Shown: positions 1 to 9,042, numbered from the stretch's first letter. The stretch is DNA of 64,000 nt from Burkholderiales bacterium 67-32 (GCA_001898625.1 MKUP01000010.1:372001-436000); one strand, 5' to 3'. Program-made: numbers and translations. The notes: generated by a model not told the origin, from the sequence alone.

Positions 1-297
1 GTAGGTGAATTGCAGGCGCACGTCCGACAGGCCGAACAGCGAGATCGAACGGATGGCGTTCAGGTGCTGGGCGGTGGTCAGCCCGGTTTCGACGGGAATC
101 GTGACGTAGCGTTCGATGTCCTCGGCGGACTGCCCGGGATTCTGGGTGATCACCTGGACCGATGGGGGAACCGGATCCGGATAGGCCTCGATGTTGAGCT
201 TCGCGAAAGTCACGAGCCCCAGGCTCAGCAGGACCACGAACATGGCAATGACGAGCGTCCGGAGCCTCAGGACGGACTGGATCAGTGAGTGCATCAT
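1..297 (-). CDS. CzcA-type RND efflux pump, N-terminal fragment (runs off the window)
   Basis: This is the inner-membrane proton-driven pump of a tripartite efflux system. Only the first 99 residues are present. They show a hydrophobic segment at about residues 10-32 followed by periplasmic sequence with AYPDPVPPSVQV and a GQSAEDIERYVTIPVE stretch. That is typical of the heavy-metal/cation (HME) branch of RND pumps, as opposed to AcrB-type drug pumps. The start ATG lies 3 bases after the stop of the membrane fusion protein gene, so the two are co-transcribed. A second in-frame ATG follows directly. The substrate cannot be assigned from this fragment; divalent metals are the family default. 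The protein is cut only by the window edge. Confidence 0.85.
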   Translation of the reverse strand, partial: MMHSLIQSVLRLRTLVIAMFVVLLSLGLVTFAKLNIEAYPDPVPPSVQVITQNPGQSAEDIERYVTIPVETGLTTAQHLNAIRSISLFGLSDVRLQFTY

Positions 298-300
298 GGT

Positions 301-1536
301 CTACTTGCTCGCGCTGCGCAGCGTGGCTGCCCGGTCGATGAAGAGGCTGCCGCCGCTGACGACTTGGTCGCCTTGCGCGAGGCCTTCCACGATCTGCACG
401 AGGTCGCCGTTCACCACCCCGGTCCTGACGGGACGCAGTTCGACGGCGCCGTCATCGCGCGCGATCCAGACCCGCGCCGCGCTGCCCTCGTGGATGAGGG
501 CCTGCATGGGAACCGCCGGACTGGGCGCCGTCCGGTCGATGACGATCCGCACGTTCGCGAACATCTCCGGCTTCAGGACGCCCGAGACGTTGTCCACCGA
601 GGCGCGCACCAGCAGGCGCCGGCTGTCGGCGTCCAGCGACGAGCCGACATAGTCGACCTTGGCCTGGAAACGCTGGCCGGGCAGTGTCAGGATGGTGAAG
701 TCGACGTTCTGTCCGACCTTCACCAAGGCCGCTTCCGCTTCCCTGACATAGCCCGCGAGCCAGACACGCGACAGATCGCCGACGAGCACAGCGGGCGTGC
801 CGTCGGCCGCCCCCGCGTCCAGGTATTGGCCAGGGCCGACGTTGCGTTGCAGGACGATGCCCGCGATGGGGGAATGCACCGGCGCGTCGGGGGAAATCCG
901 GCCGGTCTGGCGGAAACGATCGATCTCGGCGCCGGTCTTGCCCAGCAGCAACAGGCGGTTGCGGACGGCTTGCAGGGCGATCTCCGCGGAATGCTGGTCG
1001 GCCTGGGCCGCCACCATGGCGGCCCGGGCTTCGTCCCAGTCCTTCTTCGGCACCGCCTCGTCCTGGTACAGGGCGGCCAGCCGCTGCTCCACCATCGTCG
1101 TCAGCTCGACCTGAGCCTTCGCCTTGTTGATGTCTCCCAGGATCGACACGAAATCCTTTTGCGCGTCGATCGAATCCGCGGCTTCCACGACGAACAACTG
1201 CTGTCCGCGCACGACGCGGTCGCCCGAGCTCACCAGCAAGCGGGTGACCCGCCCGCTGAACGGCGCGTATATGCGTGTGGCCCGGTTCTCGTCGATGACG
1301 ATCTTGCCCTCGGTGGTCACCTGGGTATCGAATACCTTGACCCGGACCGGCTCTACGGCCAGCGCTTTCCACTGTTTGTCGCTGGGGCGGAACAGCTTGT
1401 CGCCGGCCTCGGCCGGCGGAGCCGCGACGGCCTGGCCGTCGCCATGCGGTATGGTCCAGATGCCCGTGGCCGCGGCGATCGCGATCACGGCTGTCAGGAC
1501 GAATCGGGGCCGGGTGAAGACCGGGGTTGTCGCCAT
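301..1536 (-). CDS. efflux RND transporter periplasmic adaptor (membrane fusion protein, CzcB/HlyD family)
   Basis: The periplasmic adaptor links the inner-membrane pump to the outer-membrane channel. The 411-residue protein has one N-terminal membrane anchor at about residues 12-30. A lipoyl-like half-motif with APFSGRV and SGDRVVRG follows at about 90-110, then a helical hairpin (about 120-215), the second lipoyl half with HSPIAGIV and a beta-barrel end. I chose the ATG at 1536 because AGGAG lies about 10 bases upstream; an in-frame start at 1569 has no such site. No histidine-rich metal-binding extension is seen, so the transported ion is uncertain. It sits between the outer-membrane gene and the pump in one minus-strand operon. 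Confidence 0.85.
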   Translation of the reverse strand: MATTPVFTRPRFVLTAVIAIAAATGIWTIPHGDGQAVAAPPAEAGDKLFRPSDKQWKALAVEPVRVKVFDTQVTTEGKIVIDENRATRIYAPFSGRVTRLLVSSGDRVVRGQQLFVVEAADSIDAQKDFVSILGDINKAKAQVELTTMVEQRLAALYQDEAVPKKDWDEARAAMVAAQADQHSAEIALQAVRNRLLLLGKTGAEIDRFRQTGRISPDAPVHSPIAGIVLQRNVGPGQYLDAGAADGTPAVLVGDLSRVWLAGYVREAEAALVKVGQNVDFTILTLPGQRFQAKVDYVGSSLDADSRRLLVRASVDNVSGVLKPEMFANVRIVIDRTAPSPAVPMQALIHEGSAARVWIARDDGAVELRPVRTGVVNGDLVQIVEGLAQGDQVVSGGSLFIDRAATLRSASK

Positions 1537-1634
1537 GGAATGGTTTCTCCTGTCCATCATGCGTTCCATCGGTTGCGGACGACGCGCACGCGCGCAGCCA
1601 CGCAGCCTCTCCTGAGTTGCGTATCGGTTGTAGA

Positions 1635-1671
1635 AAAAGGATTCCGGATACGCCGACGAGGCGGCATCCGG
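1635..1671 (-). terminator. terminator-like hairpin between the NodT and adaptor genes
   Basis: Read on the minus strand just after the NodT stop, a stem CCGGATGCCGCC / GGCGTATCCGG with a 5-base loop is followed a few bases later by TTTTT. Inside an otherwise co-directional efflux operon it could be a partial terminator (attenuator) that lowers adaptor and pump transcription relative to the channel. The stem has one internal mismatch and an extra base, and the T-run starts five bases after the stem, so strength is uncertain. Confidence 0.5.
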
Positions 1672-1678
1672 GTGCGTA

Positions 1679-3166
1679 TCAGTCGGCTTTCGCCGCCACC
1701 AGTGGGGCGTCCGGACGGTTCCACCACCCTCCTCCGAGCGCCTGGAACAGCGCCGCGGTGTCGGCCAGCCGGTTGGCCTGGGCCTGGGCCCGGGAGATCA
1801 CGGCCTCCTGGTAGGTCTGCTGGCTGCTCAGCAACGCCAGCACGTCCACCTGTCCGGCGGCCAGTTGCTTCTGGACGAGGGTCAGCGCCCGGGTCGAGGC
1901 CTGCTCCGTGCGCGCGGCGGCCTGCAGCGCCGAGGCATCCGCCTGCAGCGCATAGAGCGTATCCGCGACATCCTGGAACGCGCCGATCACCGTCTCTTTG
2001 TATTGCGCCGCCGCCTGGTCGAAGGCCGCTTCCGCCGCTCGTCTCTGATAGAGCAAGGTGCCGCCGGCGAACAGCGTCTGGCTGATCTCGGCGGCGATGC
2101 CCCAGAAAGGATGGCCGGCCGCGAACATCTGTCCGAAAGTCGCGGCGGCTCCGGTGCCGGAGGCCGTGATCGAGAACTGCGGAAGCATGTCGGCGGTCGC
2201 CACGCCTATGGCGGCGCTGGCGGCGTGCAACTGTGCCTGTGCGCTCCGTACGTCGGGCCGCTGGGCCACGAGCCGGGATGGCAGGCTGACGGGGAGTTCG
2301 TGCGGCAAGGCCAGGCCGGACAGGCGGAACGGGCGTTCGGGCGCCTGGTTGGGGAAACCGCCCGTCAATGCCGCAAGCATGTTGCGGGAGCGTTCGAGCT
2401 GCTTCTGCAGGTCGGGCAGGGATTGCTGGAACTGCGCCAGCGCGCTCTCGGCCAGCGCCACGTCGGTGCCGGCGGCATACCCGAGCGCGAATTGCTTCTT
2501 CAGGATGTCCAGGGACCGGGTGGCGCTGGCGATGATGGCGCGAGAAGCCTCGATCTGCTCGATCAGCGCCGCCTGCTCGACCGCCGTGGCGACCACATTG
2601 GAGGCCAGGGTCAGATAGGTGGCTTCGAGCTGGAAGCGTTGGGCTTCTTCGGTGGCCCGCAGCGATTCGACCTGCCGCCGGTTGCCGCCGAAAATGTCCG
2701 GGGTATAGCTGACGGCGAGTTGCGTCGTGTAGAGCGTGAACGGCGTCTCGCCCGCGTTCTTCTGGCGCGAGGGCGAGAAACCCGCCTGCACCCTGGGCAG
2801 GTAATAGCCGCGCTGGGCCTGGACATAGGCGTGGGCCTGGCGCAGCGCGGCCTGCGCCGCCGCCACCGAGGGATGGGACTGAAGGGACTGGTCGACCAGC
2901 GCGTTCAGCTCGGGAGACCGGAACAGCATCCACCACCGGTGAGGGATGTCCATGCCCTCCAGGAATTGCTGGGCTTCTCCTTTCTCGACCGGCGCGGAAG
3001 GCGTGGCGGGGGAAAATCCGGGGCGCGTGAGCGCGGCGCCGGACGGCGCCTCCGGCTGGCGGAAATCAGGTCCGACTGCGCAGCCCGCGAGCGCCGCGGC
3101 GGCCAGGAGGAGCGGCCACGGGCGCTTGCCCCCGGGAGCCCTGAAGCGAGTTGAAGATACTGCCAC
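1679..3166 (-). CDS. efflux outer-membrane lipoprotein, NodT family
   Basis: This is the outer-membrane channel of the RND efflux system, a trimeric TolC-like barrel. The chosen GTG start gives 495 residues with a lipoprotein signal: positive RFRAPGGKR, a hydrophobic run and the lipobox LAGC with Cys29 as the lipidated residue. CAVGPDF directly after it is the usual NodT-family opening. Two repeated outer-membrane-efflux helical domains fill the rest. GGGAG lies about 10 bases before this GTG. A longer in-frame ATG at 3277 would put 37 non-signal residues ahead of the signal peptide and is less likely. It is first in the operon, before the adaptor and the pump. Confidence 0.85.
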   Translation of the reverse strand: MAVSSTRFRAPGGKRPWPLLLAAAALAGCAVGPDFRQPEAPSGAALTRPGFSPATPSAPVEKGEAQQFLEGMDIPHRWWMLFRSPELNALVDQSLQSHPSVAAAQAALRQAHAYVQAQRGYYLPRVQAGFSPSRQKNAGETPFTLYTTQLAVSYTPDIFGGNRRQVESLRATEEAQRFQLEATYLTLASNVVATAVEQAALIEQIEASRAIIASATRSLDILKKQFALGYAAGTDVALAESALAQFQQSLPDLQKQLERSRNMLAALTGGFPNQAPERPFRLSGLALPHELPVSLPSRLVAQRPDVRSAQAQLHAASAAIGVATADMLPQFSITASGTGAAATFGQMFAAGHPFWGIAAEISQTLFAGGTLLYQRRAAEAAFDQAAAQYKETVIGAFQDVADTLYALQADASALQAAARTEQASTRALTLVQKQLAAGQVDVLALLSSQQTYQEAVISRAQAQANRLADTAALFQALGGGWWNRPDAPLVAAKAD

Positions 3167-3674
3167 GATAGCCAGACTCCCTGTACTGCCGGTTGATGGA
3201 AATACTGCTCCTGAGACATGCGGAATTGTAGGAAGCGTCGGCTGGGCGTGGTGCATCCCGCCGTTACAAAACAGCAAGACGTTGGTGGCATCCGATTACG
3301 ATTCGGCAAGAATTTATGACAGGTGGCGGGAGCCTGCGGCAATGCGGGCGGGATCTCTTGCGGCGCTGTCTGACGAAACGCTGATACGAGCGATCAGCCT
3401 CGCGGCAGCCTTGCATCGCTATGCTGGGCCCACGTCGCAAGGAGAGTCGCCATGAGGAATGTCCGCCATCCCCCGCCTGTCCCTTCCCCCTCGCGCGAGA
3501 CCGGCAGCGCCGGCTGCCGCGCGGCCGTCCGCTCGTGGCACGATCCCCTGGCGCTCCAGCACGGCCTGGCGTTGTTCGCCGTGATCCAGGGCCGGGATGC
3601 GCGCGCACCGCAATCTCGGCCGCAACGCGCCGACGTCGACTGACGGACCGGCTTGCCCGCCGAAGGCAAGCAAT
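3167..3674. other. intergenic region, about 500 bases without a confident gene
   Basis: This lies between the start of the NodT gene and the end of the LysR gene, both on the minus strand. It should hold the efflux promoter near 3170-3300. I see one weak plus-strand small ORF with a good ribosome-binding site (listed separately) and no repeats, tRNA or terminator. Confidence 0.5.
3452..3643 (+). CDS. possible small ORF, 63 residues, unknown
   Basis: The ORF is short, but AAGGAG sits 7 bases before its ATG, which is unusually good for a chance ORF. The product is rich in Pro, Arg and Ala, has no signal peptide or membrane segment, and matches nothing I recognise. It could be a gene remnant or noise from high-GC sequence. 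No promoter is evident. Confidence 0.2.
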   Translation: MRNVRHPPPVPSPSRETGSAGCRAAVRSWHDPLALQHGLALFAVIQGRDARAPQSRPQRADVD

Positions 3675-4574
3675 CTACGTCATGAACAGATCGATCATCT
3701 GTTCCCGCATCCAGATGCACGCCGGGCTGGTGTGCGAGCGTTCGTGCCAGAACACCGCGACGTCGAAGGTGGGCATGGCGATCGGCAACTGGGCGACCTG
3801 CAGGGTTCCCCCCTTGGCCAGTTCCGTGGCGACGCGGCGCGGCACGATGGCAACCAGGTCGGTGCGCGCCAGCGTCATGGCCAGGGCCATGATGTTGGGA
3901 AAGTACGTGACGATGCGGGCGTGTTTCTTCAGCAGCACTTCTTCGATGATCTGGTGTCCGCCGCCCATGGACGTGACCACCGCGTGCGACGCCAGCCACA
4001 GCGCTTTCTGGGTCAGCGTGCCGCGGGCCAGCGGATGGCCGGCGCGCATCAGGACCACGTAGCGTTCCTCGAACAGGTGCTGGGTCCTCAGCCGGCTGCC
4101 GCGCAGCCTGGGCAGATGGCCCGCGGCGAAATGGATGCGGCCGTTCTCGAGTCCGATGCGTATGTCTTCCTGGGACAAGGTCTCGGTCTGTACGCGCACC
4201 TTGGGGGCCGCCTGCTGCAGGCGTTCCAGCAGCATGGGCAGGATGTTCACCTGTCCCATGTCGGGAATGTGGAAACGGAAAATCTGTTCGCTGACGCCGG
4301 GATCGAAGTTCTTGCGATGATCCAGCACCTGCTGCAAGCCGTCCAAGGCGTTGATCACGGTCTCGGCGATTTCGAGCGCGTAAGGCGTGGGCTGCATGCC
4401 GCTCGTGCTGTTGACGAACAAGGGGTCGCCCAAGAGCTGGCGCAGCCGGGTCAAGGCATTGCTCATCGCCGGCTGGGTGATGCCGAAGCGGTCGGCGGCC
4501 AGCGTCACGCTGCGGGTTTCGAGCATGGCCTGGAAAACCGAGAACAGATTGAGGTCGGAACGGTAGGTGTTCAT
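3675..4574 (-). CDS. LysR-family transcriptional regulator
   Basis: This is a DNA-binding regulator with an N-terminal winged helix (SVTLAADRFGITQPAMSNALTRLR, split here as about residues 22-45) and a C-terminal periplasmic-binding-protein-like effector domain. Length is about 299 residues, normal for the family. It is divergent from the ThDP enzyme/aldehyde dehydrogenase/Bug operon, so it most likely controls those genes in response to their substrate. The ATG at 4574 gives the standard LysR opening. A TTG at 4595 in the same frame has AGGA five bases upstream and is an alternative start. The short intergenic region contains an 11-bp palindrome ATTCCTGGAAT at 4599-4609 that could be part of its operator or simply overlap its own ribosome-binding site. 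Confidence 0.85.
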   Translation of the reverse strand: MNTYRSDLNLFSVFQAMLETRSVTLAADRFGITQPAMSNALTRLRQLLGDPLFVNSTSGMQPTPYALEIAETVINALDGLQQVLDHRKNFDPGVSEQIFRFHIPDMGQVNILPMLLERLQQAAPKVRVQTETLSQEDIRIGLENGRIHFAAGHLPRLRGSRLRTQHLFEERYVVLMRAGHPLARGTLTQKALWLASHAVVTSMGGGHQIIEEVLLKKHARIVTYFPNIMALAMTLARTDLVAIVPRRVATELAKGGTLQVAQLPIAMPTFDVAVFWHERSHTSPACIWMREQMIDLFMT

Positions 4575-4711
4575 GGCCTTTTCGCATTCATTCAATCAAT
4601 TCCTGGAATACAGCAAATAAACTCAAAAAATGACTACGGCAAGCCTACTATGAATTCCGACGCGAGCGCACGCCAGATGCGGCTCGCAACGAACATGGAG
4701 ATTCCGCAGTC

Positions 4712-6439
4712 ATGACTTCCCAGGCAGTTACCGTCACTGCCGCGCGCCGCCTGCTGGAGCTTGCCGCCAGGCTGGGCGTGGACTACTTCTTCACCAACCT
4801 GGGCAGCGATCACCCGGCTTTCATCGAAGCCTTCGCGGCCATCGACGAGGCCGGCGGCGCCATGCCGAGAATCGTCGTCTGCCCGCACGAGATGACCGCC
4901 CTCACCGCCGCCCACGGCTATGCCATGGTGACCCGCCGTCCGCAGATCGTGCTGGTGCACGTGGACGTGGGTACCCAGAACCTGGGCTGCAGCCTGCACA
5001 ACGCTTCGCGCGGCCGCGTGCCGGCCATCATCGTGGCCGGCCTGTCGCCCGTGACCGTCAGCGGCGACCGCGCCGGCGCGCGCACGGAGTTCATCCACTA
5101 CACGCAGGATGCGCCGCGCCAGCACGAAATCGCCGCTCAATACATGAAGTGGACTTACGAACTGCGTGCGCCCGAAATGCTGGACAGCGTGCTGATGCGC
5201 GCCATGCAGGTAGCCACCACGGTGCCGGAGGGGCCGATCTACCTGACCGGGGCGCGAGAAGTCTGGGAAGGCCAGGCCGAGCCCCTTTCCGACGAGGCGC
5301 TCGCGCACTGGTCCCCTGCCCGCCTCGGCGGCCTGCGCGAAGACGCCGTGGCGGAGCTGCACGAGGCGCTGTCGCAGGCCAGGCGGCCGCTGGTGCTGAC
5401 GACCTACCTGGGGCGCAACCAGGACGCCGTCGGCCGCCTGGTGGAACTGTCGGAACGGCTGGGCCTGCCGGTGGCCGAGATCGCGCCGCAGTACGTCAAC
5501 TTTCCGGGCGGGCATCCGCACCATGCCGGCTATCGGCGCAACGCACTGGTGGCCGACGCCGATCTCGTCCTGATGCTGGACGTGGACGTCCCGTGGATCG
5601 TCTCGCGCACTGAACCGGCCGCGGGCGCGCGGCTCTTCCACATCGATGCCGATCCGGTCAAGGAAAGCATGGGGTTCTGGCATTTCCCCGCGCACCGGAG
5701 CTATCGGGCCGACAGCGACTACGTCTTGCAGCAGTTGCTCGACTACGGCCGCGACCGGACGCAGGCGGTACCGGCCGAACGGCAGCAATGGATCGCCGCG
5801 GCGCGCGAGCGCGTGGCCGCCGCTCCCCTGCCCTCGCTGTCCGTCAGACAGGGCGGCATCACCGTCAAGCAGTTGACGCAAGCGGTGGGCGAACTGGTCA
5901 CCGCGCGCACGGTAATCGTGTGCGAGGAACCGTCCGGCACCGAGACCATTCTTTCGACGCTGCGCCTGAACCGGCCCGGCAGCTACTACGTCAACGGCGG
6001 CAGCGGCCTGGGCTGGGGCATCAACGCCGCCGTGGGCGTCAAGCTGGCGGATCCCCAGGCCGAGGTGATCGCGCTCAGCGGCGACGGCAGTTTCCTGTTC
6101 GGCGTGCCCAGCAGCACCTACTGGGTGGCGCAGACGTATGGCGCGCCCATTCTTACGGTGGTCTACAACAACCGGGGCTGGAATTCGCCCAAGGTCTCCA
6201 CCAATCTGGTCCATGCGCAGTCCACGGCACAGAGCAAGGACCGCTACTGGATCACGGTGGCGGACGGCGCGCGGCTGGCCGACATCGCCGCGGCCGCGAG
6301 TGGCGCGGCCGCTTTCCGCGTCAGCGAAGGCGAAGCGCTGCGCGCCACGCTGCAAGAGGCGCTGGAGATCGTGCGCGGCGGCCGCAGCGCGGTGGTCGAG
6401 GTCATGCTCGATCCCATCTCCGAACAGGTGCTGGCATGA
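4712..6439 (+). CDS. thiamine-diphosphate-dependent enzyme (acetolactate synthase / benzoylformate decarboxylase superfamily)
   Basis: This 575-residue enzyme has the three-domain layout of the pyruvate-oxidase-like ThDP family. The cofactor-activating glutamate is E60 in VVCPHEMTA. The ThDP/Mg-binding signature runs from GDG at 457-459 to NN at 486-487. The substrate is not fixed by the sequence. The next gene is an aldehyde dehydrogenase overlapping by four bases, so decarboxylation of a 2-oxoacid to an aldehyde followed by oxidation to an acid is the simplest reading, as in mandelate-type pathways (MdlC-MdlD). Acetolactate synthase itself is unlikely because no regulatory subunit gene follows. 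GGAG lies 11 bases before the ATG. Confidence 0.8.
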   Translation: MTSQAVTVTAARRLLELAARLGVDYFFTNLGSDHPAFIEAFAAIDEAGGAMPRIVVCPHEMTALTAAHGYAMVTRRPQIVLVHVDVGTQNLGCSLHNASRGRVPAIIVAGLSPVTVSGDRAGARTEFIHYTQDAPRQHEIAAQYMKWTYELRAPEMLDSVLMRAMQVATTVPEGPIYLTGAREVWEGQAEPLSDEALAHWSPARLGGLREDAVAELHEALSQARRPLVLTTYLGRNQDAVGRLVELSERLGLPVAEIAPQYVNFPGGHPHHAGYRRNALVADADLVLMLDVDVPWIVSRTEPAAGARLFHIDADPVKESMGFWHFPAHRSYRADSDYVLQQLLDYGRDRTQAVPAERQQWIAAARERVAAAPLPSLSVRQGGITVKQLTQAVGELVTARTVIVCEEPSGTETILSTLRLNRPGSYYVNGGSGLGWGINAAVGVKLADPQAEVIALSGDGSFLFGVPSSTYWVAQTYGAPILTVVYNNRGWNSPKVSTNLVHAQSTAQSKDRYWITVADGARLADIAAAASGAAAFRVSEGEALRATLQEALEIVRGGRSAVVEVMLDPISEQVLA

Positions 6440-7932
6440 GCGCGCAGCGACAAGCGGGTCGTCCAATGACCGCGGCGGATCTCCTTGCCCCCGAAGCCTG
6501 GGCCGGCAAACTGTTTCAGGGCGCCTGGACCCCGGCTGATGGCCCGGCATACGAGGCGACTGACAAGGCCGATGGCGCCCTGCTCGCGCGCCTGACGCTG
6601 GCGACGCCCGCCACGCTGTCGGTATCGGCCCGCCTGGCCGCCGAGGCCCAGCCGGCATGGGCCGCGATGCCGCACGAAGAACGGGCGGCGGTTTTCCGCC
6701 GCGCGGCGGATCTGGTCGAACGCCACCGCGACGAAGCGGCGGGCTGGATCATGCGCGAAACCGGCGCGATCCGCGCCAAGGCCGACATGGAGCTGCGCTC
6801 GGCCTTGTCGACCCTGCATCAGGCCGCCGCCATGCTGGGCGAGCCGCAGGGCCTGGTGTTTCCCTCCGCCCCGGGCAAGCTGAGCTATGGCCGCCGCATC
6901 CCGCACGGCGTGGTGGGCGTGATCGCACCGTTCAACTTTCCGTTGACCCTGTCGATCCGTGCGGTGGCGCCCGCCCTGGCGACGGGCAACGCCGTCCTGC
7001 TCAAGCCGGATCCGCAGACGGCGGTCAGCGGCGGCCTGTACCTCGCCCGGCTGTTCGAGCAGGCCGGGCTGCCCGCCGGCCTGCTGCACGTGCTGCCCGG
7101 CGGCGCCGACGTCGGCGAGGCGCTGTGCGTCGATCCGCAGGTCCGCATGGTGGCGTTCACCGGCTCGACTGCCGCGGGCCGGCGCGTGGGCGCCCTGTGC
7201 GGCGAACACTTGAAGAAGGTGTCGCTCGAACTGGGCGGCAAGAATTCCCTGATCGTGCTCGACGACGCCGACCTCGAACTCGCCGCCGGCTGTGCCGCAT
7301 TCGGCGCCTGGATGCACCAGGGCCAGATCTGCATGGCCACCGGCCGCATCCTGGCCCATGCAAGCATCGCCGAACGCCTGGCCGGCCTGTTGGCCGAGAA
7401 AGCCGGCCGCATGAAAACGGGCGATCCCCGGCAAGCCGGGGTGCGGCTCGGCCCCATGATCAATGCCCGCCAACTCGAACGTGTCGACCAACTGGTCAAG
7501 CGTACGGTGGATGCCGGCGCGCGGCTGTGCGCGGGGGGCTCGGCCGATGGCCCGTTCTATGCCGCCACCGTCCTCGACGGCGTGCGGCCGGGCATGCCGG
7601 CCTTCGACGAAGAGGTATTCGGCCCGGTGGCTGTGGTGACGCCATTCGCCACCGAGGACGAAGCGGTCGCGCTGGCCAACCGCACCGAATACGGGCTCTC
7701 GGCCGCCGTGATCTCGCGCTCGGTGGCGCGGGCGATGGCGCTGGGCCGCCGCCTGCGCACCGGCCTGCTGCACATCAACGACCAGACGGTGGCGGGCGAT
7801 CCGCGCGTGCCGTTCGGCGGCGTGGGCGCTTCGGGCAACGGTGGCCGAATCGGCGGGCCCGCCAACTGGGACGAGTTCACGCAATGGCAGTGGGTCACCG
7901 TCCAGGACCAGCCCCCGGCCTACCCCTTCTGA
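6436..7932 (+). CDS. aldehyde dehydrogenase (NAD(P)+-dependent, aromatic-aldehyde type)
   Basis: This oxidises an aldehyde to the carboxylic acid. The 498-residue protein carries the nucleotide-binding Rossmann region (GVVGVIAPFNFP, then FTGSTAAGR), the general base E265 in LELGGKN and the catalytic Cys299 in QGQICMA. The opening resembles vanillin and benzaldehyde dehydrogenases of the class that includes MdlD; this is by eye. The ATG overlaps the stop of the ThDP enzyme in ATGA, which indicates translational coupling and a shared pathway. A Bug receptor gene follows after about 70 bases. The substrate is inferred only from context. Confidence 0.85.
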   Translation: MSAQRQAGRPMTAADLLAPEAWAGKLFQGAWTPADGPAYEATDKADGALLARLTLATPATLSVSARLAAEAQPAWAAMPHEERAAVFRRAADLVERHRDEAAGWIMRETGAIRAKADMELRSALSTLHQAAAMLGEPQGLVFPSAPGKLSYGRRIPHGVVGVIAPFNFPLTLSIRAVAPALATGNAVLLKPDPQTAVSGGLYLARLFEQAGLPAGLLHVLPGGADVGEALCVDPQVRMVAFTGSTAAGRRVGALCGEHLKKVSLELGGKNSLIVLDDADLELAAGCAAFGAWMHQGQICMATGRILAHASIAERLAGLLAEKAGRMKTGDPRQAGVRLGPMINARQLERVDQLVKRTVDAGARLCAGGSADGPFYAATVLDGVRPGMPAFDEEVFGPVAVVTPFATEDEAVALANRTEYGLSAAVISRSVARAMALGRRLRTGLLHINDQTVAGDPRVPFGGVGASGNGGRIGGPANWDEFTQWQWVTVQDQPPAYPF

Positions 7933-8005
7933 TTCCCTGACCCGGCCCCGCCGGTTTCATCCATCTGTCCAGCCGTCACAGAACGGCAAGGAGAGGAGAC
8001 ACTCC

Positions 8006-8971
8006 ATGAAATACCTGGCATATCCGTTGCTGGCGGCTTGTGCGCTGGCCAGTTCGACCGCAGTCGCCGCCGGCGGCTATCCCTCGCGTCCGATCCGCAT
8101 CGTGGTCGATTTCCCGGCCGGCGGCACCATCGATTCGCTCGCGCGGGTCGTCGGCCAGCAGTTGGGCGATCGCTGGGGACAGCCGGTGGTGGTCGAGAAT
8201 CGTCCCGGCGCGGGCGGCAACATCGGCGCCCAGGAAGTCTACGCCGCCGCCCCCGACGGTTACACCTTGCTGGCCACGCCGCCGGGACCGCTATCGATCA
8301 ACGAGTACCTGTACAAGGACCTGGCCTTCAAGCCTTCGGCCTTTGCCGCGGTCGGCCTGCTTGCGGGCAGTCCCAATACGATCACGGTCAAGTCCAGCCT
8401 GCCGGTCCAATCGGTGCAGGAGCTGATCGTCTACGCCAAGGCCAACCCGGGCAAGCTGACGTACGGGTCGCAAGGCAACGGTTCGACTTCGCACCTGACC
8501 GGCCAGTTGTTCGCCACGATGTCGGGCGCCTCGCTGGTCCACGTTCCCTACAAGGGAGAAGGTCCGGCGCTGACCGACCTGATGGCAGGCCGCATCGACC
8601 TCTTCTTCGGCAACATCTCGGCCGTGCTCAAGCTGCGCGACAGCGGCAAGGTGCGCATCATGGCCGTGGCGGACGAGGCGCGCACCGCGATCGCCCCGGA
8701 CATCTCCAGCGCCGCCGAAGCCGGGTTCCCGGGGTTCACGAGCAACGCCTGGTTCGCGCTGATGGCGCCGCCGGGCACGCCGGCGCCCATCGTCGGCAAG
8801 CTCAACGAAGCTCTGGCCGCCATCCTGGCCGACGAAGGGGTGAAGAAGCGCTTCCTGGCCCTCGGGGCGGAGGCCAAGCCGGCGACACCGGCGCAGGCCC
8901 GGGCCTTCATCGACGCCGAACGCGGACGCTGGAAGCAAGTCATCGTCGAGGCCGGCGTGACCATGGATTGA
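8006..8971 (+). CDS. tripartite tricarboxylate (Bug/TctC family) periplasmic substrate-binding protein
   Basis: This is an exported solute receptor of 321 residues. A cleavable signal peptide ends about residue 21 (AVAAGGYP). The family signatures follow: YPSRPIRIVVDFPAGG, VVENRPGAGGNIG and HVPYKGEGPALTDLMAG. No TctA/TctB membrane subunits are nearby, which is usual for the expanded Bug proteins of Bordetella and relatives; these either share a transporter or act as sensors. AAGGAGAGGAG lies just ahead of the ATG. It follows the ThDP enzyme and aldehyde dehydrogenase in the same direction, so it probably binds the acid that enters that pathway. Confidence 0.9.
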   Translation: MKYLAYPLLAACALASSTAVAAGGYPSRPIRIVVDFPAGGTIDSLARVVGQQLGDRWGQPVVVENRPGAGGNIGAQEVYAAAPDGYTLLATPPGPLSINEYLYKDLAFKPSAFAAVGLLAGSPNTITVKSSLPVQSVQELIVYAKANPGKLTYGSQGNGSTSHLTGQLFATMSGASLVHVPYKGEGPALTDLMAGRIDLFFGNISAVLKLRDSGKVRIMAVADEARTAIAPDISSAAEAGFPGFTSNAWFALMAPPGTPAPIVGKLNEALAAILADEGVKKRFLALGAEAKPATPAQARAFIDAERGRWKQVIVEAGVTMD

Positions 8972-9013
8972 CGCGGCCTGGCCCGCTGGTGCCGGAACTT
9001 TCTCGAGGGCCGA

Positions 9014-9042
9014 GGCTACCCATTTCACGGATGGGCGTAGCC
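9014..9042. repeat. inverted repeat / hairpin between the Bug gene and the 9074 gene
   Basis: GGCTACCCAT and ATGGGCGTAGCC pair (6 + 4 bp with a two-base bulge) around a 7-base loop. No T-run follows, so it is not a standard terminator. It sits at the left edge of the low-GC island, 32 bases before its first ORF, and could be a regulator site or a 5' UTR structure. Confidence 0.45.

Noticed and set aside
289-2085. 600-codon plus-strand frame across the efflux genes
   Set aside because: Runs antisense through two well-recognised efflux proteins and has no coherent domain.
4634-6658. Long minus-strand frame opposite the ThDP enzyme
   Set aside because: Antisense of a gene with intact ThDP motifs; His/Gln/Arg-rich shadow composition.
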